A stretch of 64,000 nucleotides of DNA from Ectopseudomonas mendocina. Its GTDB lineage: Bacteria; Pseudomonadota; Gammaproteobacteria; Pseudomonadales; Pseudomonadaceae. Made by a program: the position numbers and the translations under genes. The stretch spans positions 124,001 through 188,000 of the forward strand of contig NZ_SCFY01000009.1 in NCBI RefSeq assembly GCF_007049795.1, read 5' to 3'. Under the pieces are notes generated by a model. It searched no databases and was not told the DNA's origin. It saw nothing but the letters and a program-made list of their open reading frames with translations. Positions 46,833-55,400 of the stretch are shown here, piece after piece. How positions within the stretch are numbered: position 1 is the first letter of the stretch; each line of letters starts with the position of its first letter.

Positions 46833-48362
46833 TCAGCTGTCAGCCTTGAGCTCGCCGTACTGGGCGAGCAGTACGCGGCGCAGGATCTTGCCGACCGGGG
46901 ATTTTGGAATCTGCTCGATGAATTCGTAGCGACGCGGGCGCTTGAAACGGGCAAGGCCGGAAGTGACGCAGTGGGTGTCTAGTTCTGCTTCGCTGACCGG
47001 GTGGCGCAACTTGATGAAAGCGGCGATCAGCTTGCCCCATTGCTCGTCGGGCAACCCAACCACCGCGACTTCCTCTACTGCTGGGTGCAGCGACAAGACG
47101 TTCTCGATTTCCGCCGGGCTGACGTTCTCGCCACCGGTGATGATCAGGTCATCAACACGACCGGTGACGAACAGGTCGCCTTCCTCATCGAAGAATCCGG
47201 TGTCACCGGTGAAGTACCAGCCGTCACGCAGCGACTTGTCATCCGCGTCGGGACGCTTCCAGTACCCTTCAAAGGCCTCGTCGCTGGCCAGGTCGGCGAT
47301 GATCTGGCCCTCCTCGTTGGGCCTGGCGACCTCGTCTGGTGAGCGAGCGTCCAGACCGACCACGCGAATCCGCTGATTCAACGCGCAGCGGCCGGACGAA
47401 CCTGGCTTGCGCGCCGCATTCTGGTCGATGGTGAAGGTGTAAATCTCCGAGCTGCCGTAGTGATTGACGAACAGCTCCGGCTGAAACGCTGCCTCGACCC
47501 GACGCATCAGACCGTCGCTCATCGGCGCTCCCGCAAAGCCGATCTTGCGCACGCTGGCGACCCGTTGAGGGCTGAACTCCGGGTGCTCGATGAGCATGTG
47601 GTACAGCGTCGGTACCAGATAGAGGTTGCTGATTTTCTCGCGCTCGATGGCATTGAGCGTGGCCTGAACGTCGAACTTCGCTACGCAGACGAAGTGGCCA
47701 TCGATCAGCGTCATGGACAACAGCGAGCGCACACCCATGGTGTGGTACAGCGGCATCACCCCCAGCGTGCACTCCTCGTGGCCGTAGAGGTTCTGCGCCA
47801 CATGCGCCACGGCTGCCGCACGTTCGACACGGTGCCGACGCGGTACGCCCTTGGGCCGGCTGGTGGTGCCTGAGGTATAGAGCATCAGCGACCAGTCTTC
47901 CGGGCTGGCGCGCAGAATGGTCTGCGCCGGCGCCTCGGCGCATAGCTGTTCGAAACTCAGGGCGCTCTCGTCTGCCAGTTCGCCAACGCTGACGCAGGGA
48001 ATTCGCAGCTGGCCAGCGCCACGTACAGCCTCGACCGAGGAATCGTCGTGGATCAGTGCCCGGGCATCGGCATCCTCCAGACACCAGCTCAGATCATCCG
48101 CCGTGCAACGCCAGTTCAGCGGCGTCATGACGATGCCACTGAACTGGCAGGCCCAGTGCAACGTCGCCATCTGCCAGTTGTTCTGCATCACTGCCACCAG
48201 ACGATCGCCCTTGGCGAGCCCGAGACGCTGCAGCCCGTGGGCGGCACGCTGAATGTCGGCAAACCACTGTTCGTAGGTTTTTCTCAACGCGCCGTCGCTG
48301 ATCGCAATCGCACCCGGGCGGCGCTCGACTGCGGCAAGAAAGCTGCGTCCTAAATCAAACAT
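46833..48362 (-). CDS. hmfD: acyl-CoA synthetase, HmfD-like 2-furoate:CoA ligase
   Basis: A 509-residue AMP-forming ligase: ATP motif MLYTSGTTSRPKGVPRRH, YGSSEIYTFT, the TGD motif FTGDTGFFDEEG and the C-terminal lysine motif PKSPVGKILRR. It would activate 2-furoate (or a similar acid) to its CoA ester, the substrate of the adjacent molybdenum hydroxylase. The start at 48362 (MFDLGRSFL) overlaps hmfC by eight bases; upstream frames are shadows. Full length for the family. Confidence 0.85.
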   Translation of the reverse strand: MFDLGRSFLAAVERRPGAIAISDGALRKTYEQWFADIQRAAHGLQRLGLAKGDRLVAVMQNNWQMATLHWACQFSGIVMTPLNWRCTADDLSWCLEDADARALIHDDSSVEAVRGAGQLRIPCVSVGELADESALSFEQLCAEAPAQTILRASPEDWSLMLYTSGTTSRPKGVPRRHRVERAAAVAHVAQNLYGHEECTLGVMPLYHTMGVRSLLSMTLIDGHFVCVAKFDVQATLNAIEREKISNLYLVPTLYHMLIEHPEFSPQRVASVRKIGFAGAPMSDGLMRRVEAAFQPELFVNHYGSSEIYTFTIDQNAARKPGSSGRCALNQRIRVVGLDARSPDEVARPNEEGQIIADLASDEAFEGYWKRPDADDKSLRDGWYFTGDTGFFDEEGDLFVTGRVDDLIITGGENVSPAEIENVLSLHPAVEEVAVVGLPDEQWGKLIAAFIKLRHPVSEAELDTHCVTSGLARFKRPRRYEFIEQIPKSPVGKILRRVLLAQYGELKADS

Positions 48363-48879
48363 GGGTGTTCTCCAAGGCTTCTTGTTGTTGTAAGGCCTGG
48401 CGCTGCAGCGCCACCTCCAGCACGGCCTGAACCATTCCCGTGTAACCGGTACAGCGGCACAGGTGGCCGGACAGCATGTCGCGTACTTGAGCCTCATCGG
48501 GCTGGGGCACGCGTTCGAGGAACTCCACGCAGGACATCAAGATGCCGCTGGTGCAGAAACCACACTGCAGCGCGTGGTGGCGGCTGAATGCCTGCTGCAG
48601 ATCGCTCATCACCTCATCGCGCGCCAGCGACTCGACAGTGTCGATGCGCCGTTCGTGCGCCTGCACCGCAAGCATCAGGCAGGAGCGCGAGGCAACGCCG
48701 TCGACCAGCACCGTGCATGCACCGCAAACACCGTGTTCGCAGCCGACATGCACGCCGGTGGCGCCGAGCTCGTGGCGGAGGAAGTCGCACAACAGCATGC
48801 GCGGCTCGGCATGCCCCTGGCGCATACGCCCGTTGAGTTGCAGGCGAACGGGAAAACGTTGATCAACTGGCGCGCGCAT
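48355..48879 (-). CDS. hmfC: 2Fe-2S subunit of molybdenum hydroxylase, HmfC-like
   Basis: A 174-residue protein with an N-terminal plant-type ferredoxin cluster (CEHGVCGACTVLVDG, about residues 41-55) and a C-terminal second cluster (ALQCGFCTSG near 105 and GHLCRCTGYTGM near 140). It carries electrons from the molybdenum site to the FAD subunit. The start at 48879 (MRAPVDQRFP) overlaps hmfB by 17 bases. It is the small subunit of the xanthine-dehydrogenase-type enzyme encoded by hmfA-hmfB-hmfC. Confidence 0.9.
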   Translation of the reverse strand: MRAPVDQRFPVRLQLNGRMRQGHAEPRMLLCDFLRHELGATGVHVGCEHGVCGACTVLVDGVASRSCLMLAVQAHERRIDTVESLARDEVMSDLQQAFSRHHALQCGFCTSGILMSCVEFLERVPQPDEAQVRDMLSGHLCRCTGYTGMVQAVLEVALQRQALQQQEALENTHV

Positions 48880-49690
48880 GGTCCTGTTCCTCGATGAGTT
48901 GGCGGCCGAGCTCGCGTACCAGATGACGTCGATACGCCGCGCTGGCATGTACGTCGTCCTGTGCGCCGAGCGACCAGGCGAAGGCGTTGAGTGCCTCCGG
49001 CAATTGCGCACCGCGCGGCAGGTGGCGCAGCACCGGGCGGTCGGAAACACCCCCGACGCCAAGCTCGACGCTGTCTTCGCGGATGCAGGCGGCCAGGGCC
49101 ACCAGGGCGAAGTCGCCATGACGCATGGCTACTTCACGGAAGCGATAGCGCACTTGCGGATCGGCCAGCGGGAAGCGCACCTCACTGACCAACTCGTCCG
49201 CACGCCGCGCGGTGGTCAGTACGCCCTGGAAGAATTCTGCCGCCGGTATTTCGCGGCGCTTGCCCTTGAGCGATTCGAGCACCACAAGGCCGCCGAGGGT
49301 GACCAGGCACAGCGGGATCTCGGCGCTGGGGTCGGCATGCGCCACGGAGCCGCACACGGTGCCACGGTTACGGGTCTGGAAATGGCCGATCCAGGGCAGC
49401 GCGCGGGCCAGCAGTGGCACCTCGTCGGCCAGGCTGGCGCGGTCCATCAGCTCGACCTGGCGCACCGCAGCACCGACGCACAGGTGGCCGCGCTCGACGT
49501 TGAGGTGGTGCAGATCCCCGGCGTGGTTGATGTCGACCAGCACCTTGGGCTGCGCCAGGCGCATGTTGAGTACCGCCATCAACGACTGGCCGCCGGCGAT
49601 GATTCGGGCCTGCTCACCATGCTCGGCAAGGATTTCCAGGGCTTCGCGCTTACTGGCGACGCGAACGTATTCGAATGCGGCCGGCTTCAT
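48863..49690 (-). CDS. hmfB: FAD-binding subunit of molybdenum hydroxylase, HmfB-like
   Basis: A 275-residue CoxM-type flavoprotein: FAD motifs ARIIAGGQSLMAVLNMRLAQ (about 30-49) and TRNRGTVCGSVAHADPSAE (about 105-123), then ALVALAACIREDSVELGVGG near the C-terminal domain. It receives electrons from the 2Fe-2S subunit. The start at 49690 (MKPAAFEYV) overlaps the hmfA stop (ATGA). Sequence order hmfA-hmfB-hmfC matches the furoyl-CoA dehydrogenase layout. Confidence 0.9.
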   Translation of the reverse strand: MKPAAFEYVRVASKREALEILAEHGEQARIIAGGQSLMAVLNMRLAQPKVLVDINHAGDLHHLNVERGHLCVGAAVRQVELMDRASLADEVPLLARALPWIGHFQTRNRGTVCGSVAHADPSAEIPLCLVTLGGLVVLESLKGKRREIPAAEFFQGVLTTARRADELVSEVRFPLADPQVRYRFREVAMRHGDFALVALAACIREDSVELGVGGVSDRPVLRHLPRGAQLPEALNAFAWSLGAQDDVHASAAYRRHLVRELGRQLIEEQDHARAS

Positions 49691-52662
49691 TGCCCACCTC
49701 CCTTGCCGAACAGTTGGAGCAGGCGCTGCCATAGCCCAAGGCGCATCGGCGCTCCGGTCAGGCGCTGTGCCAGGCGAGTGAAGATTTGCCCGATGATGAC
49801 TTTCGAGGCGCTCTGCAACATGCGCCCACCGACCGCGGCGACCTTGCCACTGACCGCCGCCTCGTATGCGTATTCGAGACGGGTATGGCCGTTGTCCAGT
49901 TCGATGAAACGTACCTTCGCACTGCCGGTGGCCGAGCCCATCGGGCTATTGCCGGAGCCGGACAGCTTCAGCGAATGCGGCGGATCGAGATCGGTCAGCC
50001 CGACTTTCGCGGCAAAGCGCGCGCGGATCATGCCGACGCCCACGGTAACGTCGGCGCGGTAGTGGTTCTCGCCTTCCACCTCCAGGGCGTGACAGCCGGG
50101 AATGATCGACTTCAAGGTGTCCGGGTCGAGCAGCGCGTCGTAAACCTCTTGTGGCGAGGCGGGAATTTCCACCGAATCCTCGGCCTGCAGCGTCGAGCCG
50201 CCGGCCACTTTCGGCGTATCCAGCGTCATTCCCTCGGGTGCAGCCGGCTCGTCGATGCCGATCATGCTGCGCACCCGTGACGGCGTGAGCGGCAGGCGGA
50301 TATCGGAACGGCCGAGCGCATCCGCCACCGCGTTGGCGATGCATACCGGGGTGCTCATGTTGTTGCCTTCACCGACACCCTTGGCGCCCAGCGGGGTGAA
50401 CGGCGATGGTGTCTCCATGTGCAGGATCACGGGCTCCACCGCTTCGGGAGCCGTGGGCACCAGATAATCGGCGAAGGTACCGGAGAGGAAGCTGCCGTCA
50501 CTGGCGTAGGCGAATTCCTCCATCAGCGCGACGCCCAGAGCCTGGGTGAAGCCGCCACGGATCTGGCCATCGACCAGCATCGGATTGAGAATGCGCCCGG
50601 CATCGTGGCAGGTCACGTAGCGGTCGATGTGGACCTCACCGGTGATGCGATCGATCTCCACCGCGCAGATGTCGAAGATGAAGCCGTAGCACAACGAACT
50701 GTTGATGCAGTCCTCATCACTCGGCGCAGTCAGCTGAGGCGGGCTCCAGAATGCCGTCTCGCGCAAGCCACCACGCTCACCCTCGGGCAGCAGGCCGGGA
50801 GACCAGTGGGTAGCGCCCGCAATACGATGGAATGCCTGGCTCGGCCCACCCTCGACGAATACCTTGCCACCGGCGAAACGCACATCCTCGGCTTGCACCT
50901 GCCACATCGATGCCGCGATGCCTGCCATCCGCTCGCGAATACGCATCGCAGCGTTGTAAACCGAGCCGGCGACGGCACCGGCGAAGCGGCTCGAATAATT
51001 GCCAGAAGCGATCGACCAGGCATCCTTGCCAGTGTCCAGCTCTACGTTGACACTGATGCCCTCGAGCGCCACACCCAGTACTTCAGCGACGATCTGCGCG
51101 ACAACGGTCTGGTGCCCCTGCCCCTGCGGCGTCGAAGATACGTGTACGGAGACATCACCGAGCGGGCCAACGCTGACCGTGGCCGTACTCACCGCGCCGT
51201 TCTTCGGGCCCGCCTTGCGCCGCTCCTCGGGCGTCATCGCCGTGGTGATATAGCCCATATTGGAGATCGACGGCTCTACAGCCGCGGTATAGCCGATGCC
51301 GTAGATGCGCCCCTCGGCGCGCGCCTGGTCACGACGGCGCAACAGCTCATCCAGCCCACCATCGCGCACGGCAAGATCAACTGCTGCCGGATAGTCGCCG
51401 GAATCGAGCAATGCCCCGGCGGCAGCGCGATAGGGGAAGGCGTCAGCCGGCACCAGATTGCGCCGGATCACATCGAGCGGGTCGAGCTCCAGTTCGACGG
51501 CAATCTGGTGCATCACACGCTCAAGCGAAAAATACACCTGGCCACCGCCGAAGCCGCGGTTCAGGCCACTCGGCACCTTATTGGTCAGCACCACGCGATT
51601 GCGTACCAGCAGATTGCGGATCGCATAGGCCCCCGTCAGGTTGCCGTGCATGCGATAGAACGTGGCCGGCTCCGGCGCGCGCAGGTAGCCACCGCAGTCG
51701 TCGATCTGATCGTACTTGAGCGCCAGCACGCGACCGTCAGCCTCTACCGCTGCCTCGATCTCGCAGACCCGGTTGGTGGCGCTGGAGGAGGCCTGCAGAT
51801 GCTCGAGGCGATCTTCGACCCACTTCACCGGAGCGCCTACCTTGCGCGCCGCCAGCCCCATGAGCACAACGTAGGGAAATACGCCCTGCTTGATGCCGAA
51901 ACTGCCGCCCGAGTCCGGCGGAGTACGCATACGCAGACGATTGCCGGGCACGTTCAACGCGCGCGCCATCACCGAGTGCAGGGCATAAGGCCCCTGGAAA
52001 TTGGAGAGCACGTCGTAGGTGCCGGTCGCTGGCTGGTACTGCCCAAGAACGACATAACACTCGATTGGCGTGCAGGAGTTACGCGGAAAATGAACCTTGA
52101 TCGAAACCCGCCGCGCGGCCTTGGCGAAGGCTTCCTCGGGCTCGCCGTAGCGGAAGTGCCGCTCGTTGACCACGTTGCTGCCGACCGCCTCGTGCAGCAC
52201 CGGCGCGTCCTCGGCGGTGGCCGCTTCCGGATCGACGATCGCCGGCAGCGGCTCGTATTCCACCTGCACCGCGTCCAGCGCGTCCTCGGCCAGGTAGCGG
52301 TCTTCGGCGATCACCACGCAGACCGGCTCACCGACGTAGCGAACCTTGTCCACGGCCAGACACCAATGCTCCATGGGCGCACGCACGCCAACCGGGAACG
52401 GGTTGGCCCAACGCTTGACGTCCTCGCCGGTCAGCACGCCGTGCACACCGGGCATGCTCAAGGCTGCCGAGGCATCGACCGAAAGCACTCGGGCGTGGGC
52501 ATGAGGCGAACGAACGATAGCGGCGTGTAGCGTACCTGGCGGCGTCGCCATATCGTCGGCATAGCGACCCAGACCACGCAGCAGGGCAGTATCTTCGACG
52601 CGGGTCTGACTGCGTCCGATATGACAGGTGACGGGTTCGGCGTCGCTCTGGTGCATGTTCAT
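49687..52662 (-). CDS. hmfA: molybdenum hydroxylase large subunit fused to a CoxG-like domain, HmfA-like
   Basis: A 991-residue protein. Residues about 10-780 form the xanthine-dehydrogenase-type molybdopterin subunit (GRSQTRVEDTALLRGLGRYA; GLNRGFGGGQVYFSLERVMH; SSTPQGQGHQTVVAQIVAEV; LGAKGVGEGNNMSTPVCIAN with the expected active-site Glu). Residues about 810-960 form a CoxG-type SRPBCC domain (EIPASPQEVYDALLDPDTLK; AAVGGRMLQSASKVIIGQIF). CO-dehydrogenase-type AYRCSFR is absent, so it is not a CO dehydrogenase. It would hydroxylate 2-furoyl-CoA. The fusion is unusual since CoxG is normally a separate gene. The start at 52662 (MNMHQSD) is chosen at the family border. Confidence 0.9.
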   Translation of the reverse strand: MNMHQSDAEPVTCHIGRSQTRVEDTALLRGLGRYADDMATPPGTLHAAIVRSPHAHARVLSVDASAALSMPGVHGVLTGEDVKRWANPFPVGVRAPMEHWCLAVDKVRYVGEPVCVVIAEDRYLAEDALDAVQVEYEPLPAIVDPEAATAEDAPVLHEAVGSNVVNERHFRYGEPEEAFAKAARRVSIKVHFPRNSCTPIECYVVLGQYQPATGTYDVLSNFQGPYALHSVMARALNVPGNRLRMRTPPDSGGSFGIKQGVFPYVVLMGLAARKVGAPVKWVEDRLEHLQASSSATNRVCEIEAAVEADGRVLALKYDQIDDCGGYLRAPEPATFYRMHGNLTGAYAIRNLLVRNRVVLTNKVPSGLNRGFGGGQVYFSLERVMHQIAVELELDPLDVIRRNLVPADAFPYRAAAGALLDSGDYPAAVDLAVRDGGLDELLRRRDQARAEGRIYGIGYTAAVEPSISNMGYITTAMTPEERRKAGPKNGAVSTATVSVGPLGDVSVHVSSTPQGQGHQTVVAQIVAEVLGVALEGISVNVELDTGKDAWSIASGNYSSRFAGAVAGSVYNAAMRIRERMAGIAASMWQVQAEDVRFAGGKVFVEGGPSQAFHRIAGATHWSPGLLPEGERGGLRETAFWSPPQLTAPSDEDCINSSLCYGFIFDICAVEIDRITGEVHIDRYVTCHDAGRILNPMLVDGQIRGGFTQALGVALMEEFAYASDGSFLSGTFADYLVPTAPEAVEPVILHMETPSPFTPLGAKGVGEGNNMSTPVCIANAVADALGRSDIRLPLTPSRVRSMIGIDEPAAPEGMTLDTPKVAGGSTLQAEDSVEIPASPQEVYDALLDPDTLKSIIPGCHALEVEGENHYRADVTVGVGMIRARFAAKVGLTDLDPPHSLKLSGSGNSPMGSATGSAKVRFIELDNGHTRLEYAYEAAVSGKVAAVGGRMLQSASKVIIGQIFTRLAQRLTGAPMRLGLWQRLLQLFGKGGGQ

Positions 52663-52751
52663 GGGCAAGCTCTTGTTCTTATGTGTGAAGCGATTGCCCT
52701 CGATTCTCTGCAAGCGCCCCGCGAAGCGCCTTGCCCAGCGCTACTCGTTTA

Positions 52752-52786
52752 TGCGTTTGAGTCGGAAGATTTGCCTTTGAGTCTGA
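52752..52786. promoter_or_regulatory. direct repeats, candidate AraC-family operator of the hmf operon
   Basis: TGCGTTTGAGTCGGA (52752-52766) and TGCCTTTGAGTCTGA (52772-52786) agree at 13 of 15 positions and start exactly 20 bases apart, about two helical turns, as expected for a dimer of an AraC/XylS-type activator. They lie about 90-125 bases upstream of the hmfA start. The rest of the 221-base gap to cobF shows no gene. Confidence 0.55.
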
Positions 52787-52883
52787 TTGAAAGCTCAACC
52801 GAGATGATTTCGGCCATGAACAAGAAACGTCGAAACAAGCATGCAGGGCAGACAGGATTCCTCTTGCCTACAGCCCCAACGCT

Positions 52884-53651
52884 TCATTGCCCCGCTGAAC
52901 CTTCCTTGCGTAGCAGATAGCTATCCATGATCCATCCATTGCGCTCGCGCGCCTCGGCGCGGGTCGTGACGATACGTTCGGCCACTTCATCCAGCGGCCC
53001 GGCGATCAGGATTTCATCGGCCGTGCCGACGTAGGCGCCCCAGTAGATATGCAGACCCTGACCGACAAAGCGGAGGTAGGTGTCCTTGGCGTCGAGCATC
53101 ACCGCCACGCTGTCTACGCCTTGCGGCCAGCCTTCGGCGAGCAGGCGGCCGGTGGTGATTTCCACGGCGCGGCCAATGCTGTTGAGCGGGATGCGGTGAC
53201 GCGCAGTCAGCGCCTGCAGGCTAGTGATGCCGGGGATCACGTCATAAACGAAGTCGCTGCGCCGCGCCGCGATGGCCTCGATGATGCGGATGCTGCTGTC
53301 GTACAGCGACGGGTCGCCCCAGACCATAAAGGCCGCCGTCTCGCCATCAGCCATCTGCTCGTCAATCAGTTGCTCGAACACCGCCTGCTTGTCGCGGTTG
53401 AGCTCGTCGACGCTGGCGCGGTAGTCGGCGGCTTCGCGCTCGCGCTCCGGTTGCAGACCTTCGGCGAAGCGCGGCGTGTGGCCGTCGAGAAAACGCGCGC
53501 AGATTTCGCGGCGCAGGGCGTTGAGCTTGTGCTTGGCCGCGCCCTTGTCCATCAGGAAGATCACGTCGCTGCGGCGCAGCGCCTTGATCGCCTGGTAGGT
53601 GATGTAGTCCGGGTCGCCGGCGCCGATGCCGACCAGCAGCAGGGTTTTCAT
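52884..53651 (-). CDS. cobF: precorrin-6A synthase (deacetylating)
   Basis: A 255-residue SAM-dependent methylase that methylates C-1 and removes the acetyl group, a step special to the aerobic pathway. Motifs: TLLLVGIGAGDPDYITYQAI at the N-terminus, DVIFLMDKGAAKHKLNALRR, FMVWGDPSLYDSSIRIIEAI and DVIPGITSLQALTARHRIPL. Its start at 53651 overlaps the end of the chelatase VWA region by four bases, so it is translationally coupled to the frameshift product or the chlD-like frame. It is the last gene of the cobW-cobN operon. Confidence 0.94.
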   Translation of the reverse strand: MKTLLLVGIGAGDPDYITYQAIKALRRSDVIFLMDKGAAKHKLNALRREICARFLDGHTPRFAEGLQPEREREAADYRASVDELNRDKQAVFEQLIDEQMADGETAAFMVWGDPSLYDSSIRIIEAIAARRSDFVYDVIPGITSLQALTARHRIPLNSIGRAVEITTGRLLAEGWPQGVDSVAVMLDAKDTYLRFVGQGLHIYWGAYVGTADEILIAGPLDEVAERIVTTRAEARERNGWIMDSYLLRKEGSAGQ

Positions 53652-54346
53652 GGGGTTCTCCAAGTGCGCCCTGGCACACCGGGCGCCAGGTCGTCGATAT
53701 GGTGGTAGTCGGCCTGCAGGGCCTGCGCCAACTGGCGGGCGCGGCCCAGGCGGATGGGCGCGCGCTCGGTGTCGAGCAGCAGGGTTGGGCATGGCAGCGG
53801 CGCCAGATTTGGCAGGTCACGCAGGCGGCCATCGGTGAGAATCAGCAGGCGCTGGCGTTCGCTCGGCTTCGCTCGTTGCCGACGCAACAGCCAGTCACCC
53901 GCCTGATTCAGCGCATCCAGCAGCGGCGTACCGCCACCGGCTCCCAAGTCTTGAAGCCATCGATGCAACTCCGCGCTGGCCTTGCGCCCCTGCCATAACC
54001 ATTGTGCCTCGCGGCCCCCGGCCTGCAGTACGGCCAGGCGCGCACGCTGGCGGTAGGCGCTGTCGAAGACTTCGGCGAGCACGCCTTTGGCTCGGCTCAA
54101 GGCACCGTGGCGACGGGTCGAGGCGGAGGCATCCACCAGCACCAACCATAGCTCGTCGGCCTGCTGGCTGCGTGGGCGCAGCACCAACTGTTCGCGGCGT
54201 TGCGGCCGGCCCTGGCGCAGGGTCGCCGGCCAATCGATACGCCCGTCCGCACCGCTGCGGGCAGCGCCACGCAGGCCGCCGCCGAGTCGTCCGGGCCGGT
54301 TACGGGCATCCGCGCCTGTGGCTGCGCGCGGGCGGATGCTCAGGGC
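53648..54346 (-). CDS. ChlD-like chelatase C-terminal part (VWA domain), read by -1 frameshift
   Basis: This frame encodes a linker (about 54346-54190, LSIRPRAATGADARNRPGRL) and a von Willebrand A domain with MIDAS motif DASAST and TDGR. No ATG or GTG lies in frame between the preceding in-frame stop and the VWA domain; the first usual start would be a TTG at 54187, inside the conserved region. It joins the chlI-like frame at an A AAA AAG slippery site. The fused product would have about 564 residues and correspond to the chelatase middle subunit (ChlD), while normal termination gives the 333-residue small subunit. Together with CobN they form the cobalt chelatase. Confidence 0.85.
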   Translation of the reverse strand, partial: ALSIRPRAATGADARNRPGRLGGGLRGAARSGADGRIDWPATLRQGRPQRREQLVLRPRSQQADELWLVLVDASASTRRHGALSRAKGVLAEVFDSAYRQRARLAVLQAGGREAQWLWQGRKASAELHRWLQDLGAGGGTPLLDALNQAGDWLLRRQRAKPSERQRLLILTDGRLRDLPNLAPLPCPTLLLDTERAPIRLGRARQLAQALQADYHHIDDLAPGVPGRTWRTP

Positions 54347-54352
54347 TTTTTT
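54306..54352 (-). promoter_or_regulatory. programmed -1 ribosomal frameshift signal in the chelatase gene
   Basis: On the minus strand the heptamer A AAA AAG (54352-54346) is in the zero frame of the ATPase, followed by a six-base spacer CCCTGA that holds the zero-frame stop TGA (54342-54340). Then comes a stem GCATCCGC / GCGGATGC (54339-54332 with 54313-54306) of 8 perfect base pairs and an 18-base loop. Slippery site, spacing and stem all fit classical -1 frameshifting (as in dnaX). The -1 frame continues into the VWA domain. Confidence 0.85.
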
Positions 54353-55341
54353 GGCCAGCGCGGCGGTACGCGTCGCTCACCCATGGCCTGTGGCTGCGCC
54401 GGCAGCTCACCCCACTGACCTTCGCCCTGGCTCTGTTCCTGCGCCTGCTGCGGCGCCTGGTTCTGCTCGGACGGCGTGGCAGCCGGCGGTTGCTGCTGAC
54501 GGCGACGGTGACGCAGTACGAAGTCTTCCACCGCCTCGATATCCACAGGCTCGATAGCCGTCGCGCCACGCCAGGCCGCATGGGCACGGGCGGCGCGCAG
54601 CCAGACCAGGTCGGCACGCAGGCCATCGACGCCGGCAGCGAAGCAGCGCTGGCTGATCTCGCCCAGCGCCGCATCATCCAGCGGGATATCGGCCAGGCGC
54701 TGGCGGGCGTTCTGGCAACGGACCGCGAGGGCAGCCTGCTCGGTTTGCCAGCGCTGCAGGAAGGCAGCAGGGTCGGCATCGAAGGCCAGGCGGCGACGGA
54801 CAATCTCGGCACGTTCGGTCGGTTGCGGCTGACCTTCGAGGGCCAAGTTGAGGCCGAAGCGGTCGAGCAGTTGCGGGCGCAGCTCGCCCTCCTCGGCATT
54901 CATGGTGCCGATCAGCACGAAGCGTGCGGCATGCCGATGGGAGATGCCGTCGCGCTCGACATGGTTGACGCCGCTGGCGGCGGCATCGAGCAGCAGATCG
55001 ACCAGATGATCCGGCAGCAGATTGACCTCATCGACATAGAGCACGCCGCCATCGGCACGGGCCAGCAGGCCGGGGGAAAACTGCGCCCGGCCCTCACCCA
55101 GCGCAGCGTCCAGATCCAGGGTACCGACGATGCGCTCCTCGCTCGCCCCCAGCGGCAGCGTGACGAAGCGCACGCCATCCAGCAGGTCGGCCAGGCCACG
55201 GGCCAGGGTCGACTTGGCCATGCCGCGTGGGCCTTCGATCAGCACGCCGCCGATAGCCGGATCGATGGCCGCCAGGCACAGCGCCAGCTTCAGCGAATCG
55301 GCGCCGACCACAGCGGCGAGGGGGAAGTGATGTTCGGTCAT
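54340..55341 (-). CDS. cobalt/magnesium-chelatase-type AAA+ ATPase, ChlI-like
   Basis: A 333-residue AAA+ protein: Walker A EGPRGMAKSTLARGLADLL (about residues 37-55), Walker B GGVLYVDEVNLLPDHLVDLL (about 98-117), then GTMNAEEGELRPQLLDRFGL and a C-terminal proline/glutamine-rich tail (RRRQQQPPAATPSEQNQAPQ). It serves as the small subunit of the chelatase and, after -1 frameshifting, as the N-terminal part of the ChlD-like middle subunit. Lack of cobS/cobT in the window and the presence of cobN fit a hybrid CobN-ChlI-ChlD cobalt chelatase. Confidence 0.92.
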   Translation of the reverse strand: MTEHHFPLAAVVGADSLKLALCLAAIDPAIGGVLIEGPRGMAKSTLARGLADLLDGVRFVTLPLGASEERIVGTLDLDAALGEGRAQFSPGLLARADGGVLYVDEVNLLPDHLVDLLLDAAASGVNHVERDGISHRHAARFVLIGTMNAEEGELRPQLLDRFGLNLALEGQPQPTERAEIVRRRLAFDADPAAFLQRWQTEQAALAVRCQNARQRLADIPLDDAALGEISQRCFAAGVDGLRADLVWLRAARAHAAWRGATAIEPVDIEAVEDFVLRHRRRQQQPPAATPSEQNQAPQQAQEQSQGEGQWGELPAQPQAMGERRVPPRWPKKP

Positions 55342-55400
55342 GGCTTATCTCGGTATCAATGACGATATATGGCGCGCACCAGATTCCTTATGGCCCATGT

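Noticed and set aside
49687..52662. Aerobic CO dehydrogenase (CoxL)
   Set aside because: The molybdenum subunit lacks the AYRCSFR-type active-site loop and sits with a CoA ligase and a crotonase-fold protein, which fits an acyl-CoA hydroxylase instead.
53648..54187. Independent VWA gene starting at TTG 54187
   Set aside because: The similarity to chelatase subunits starts well upstream of this TTG in the same frame, and a slippery site with stem joins it to the ATPase frame, so an independent start is the weaker explanation.
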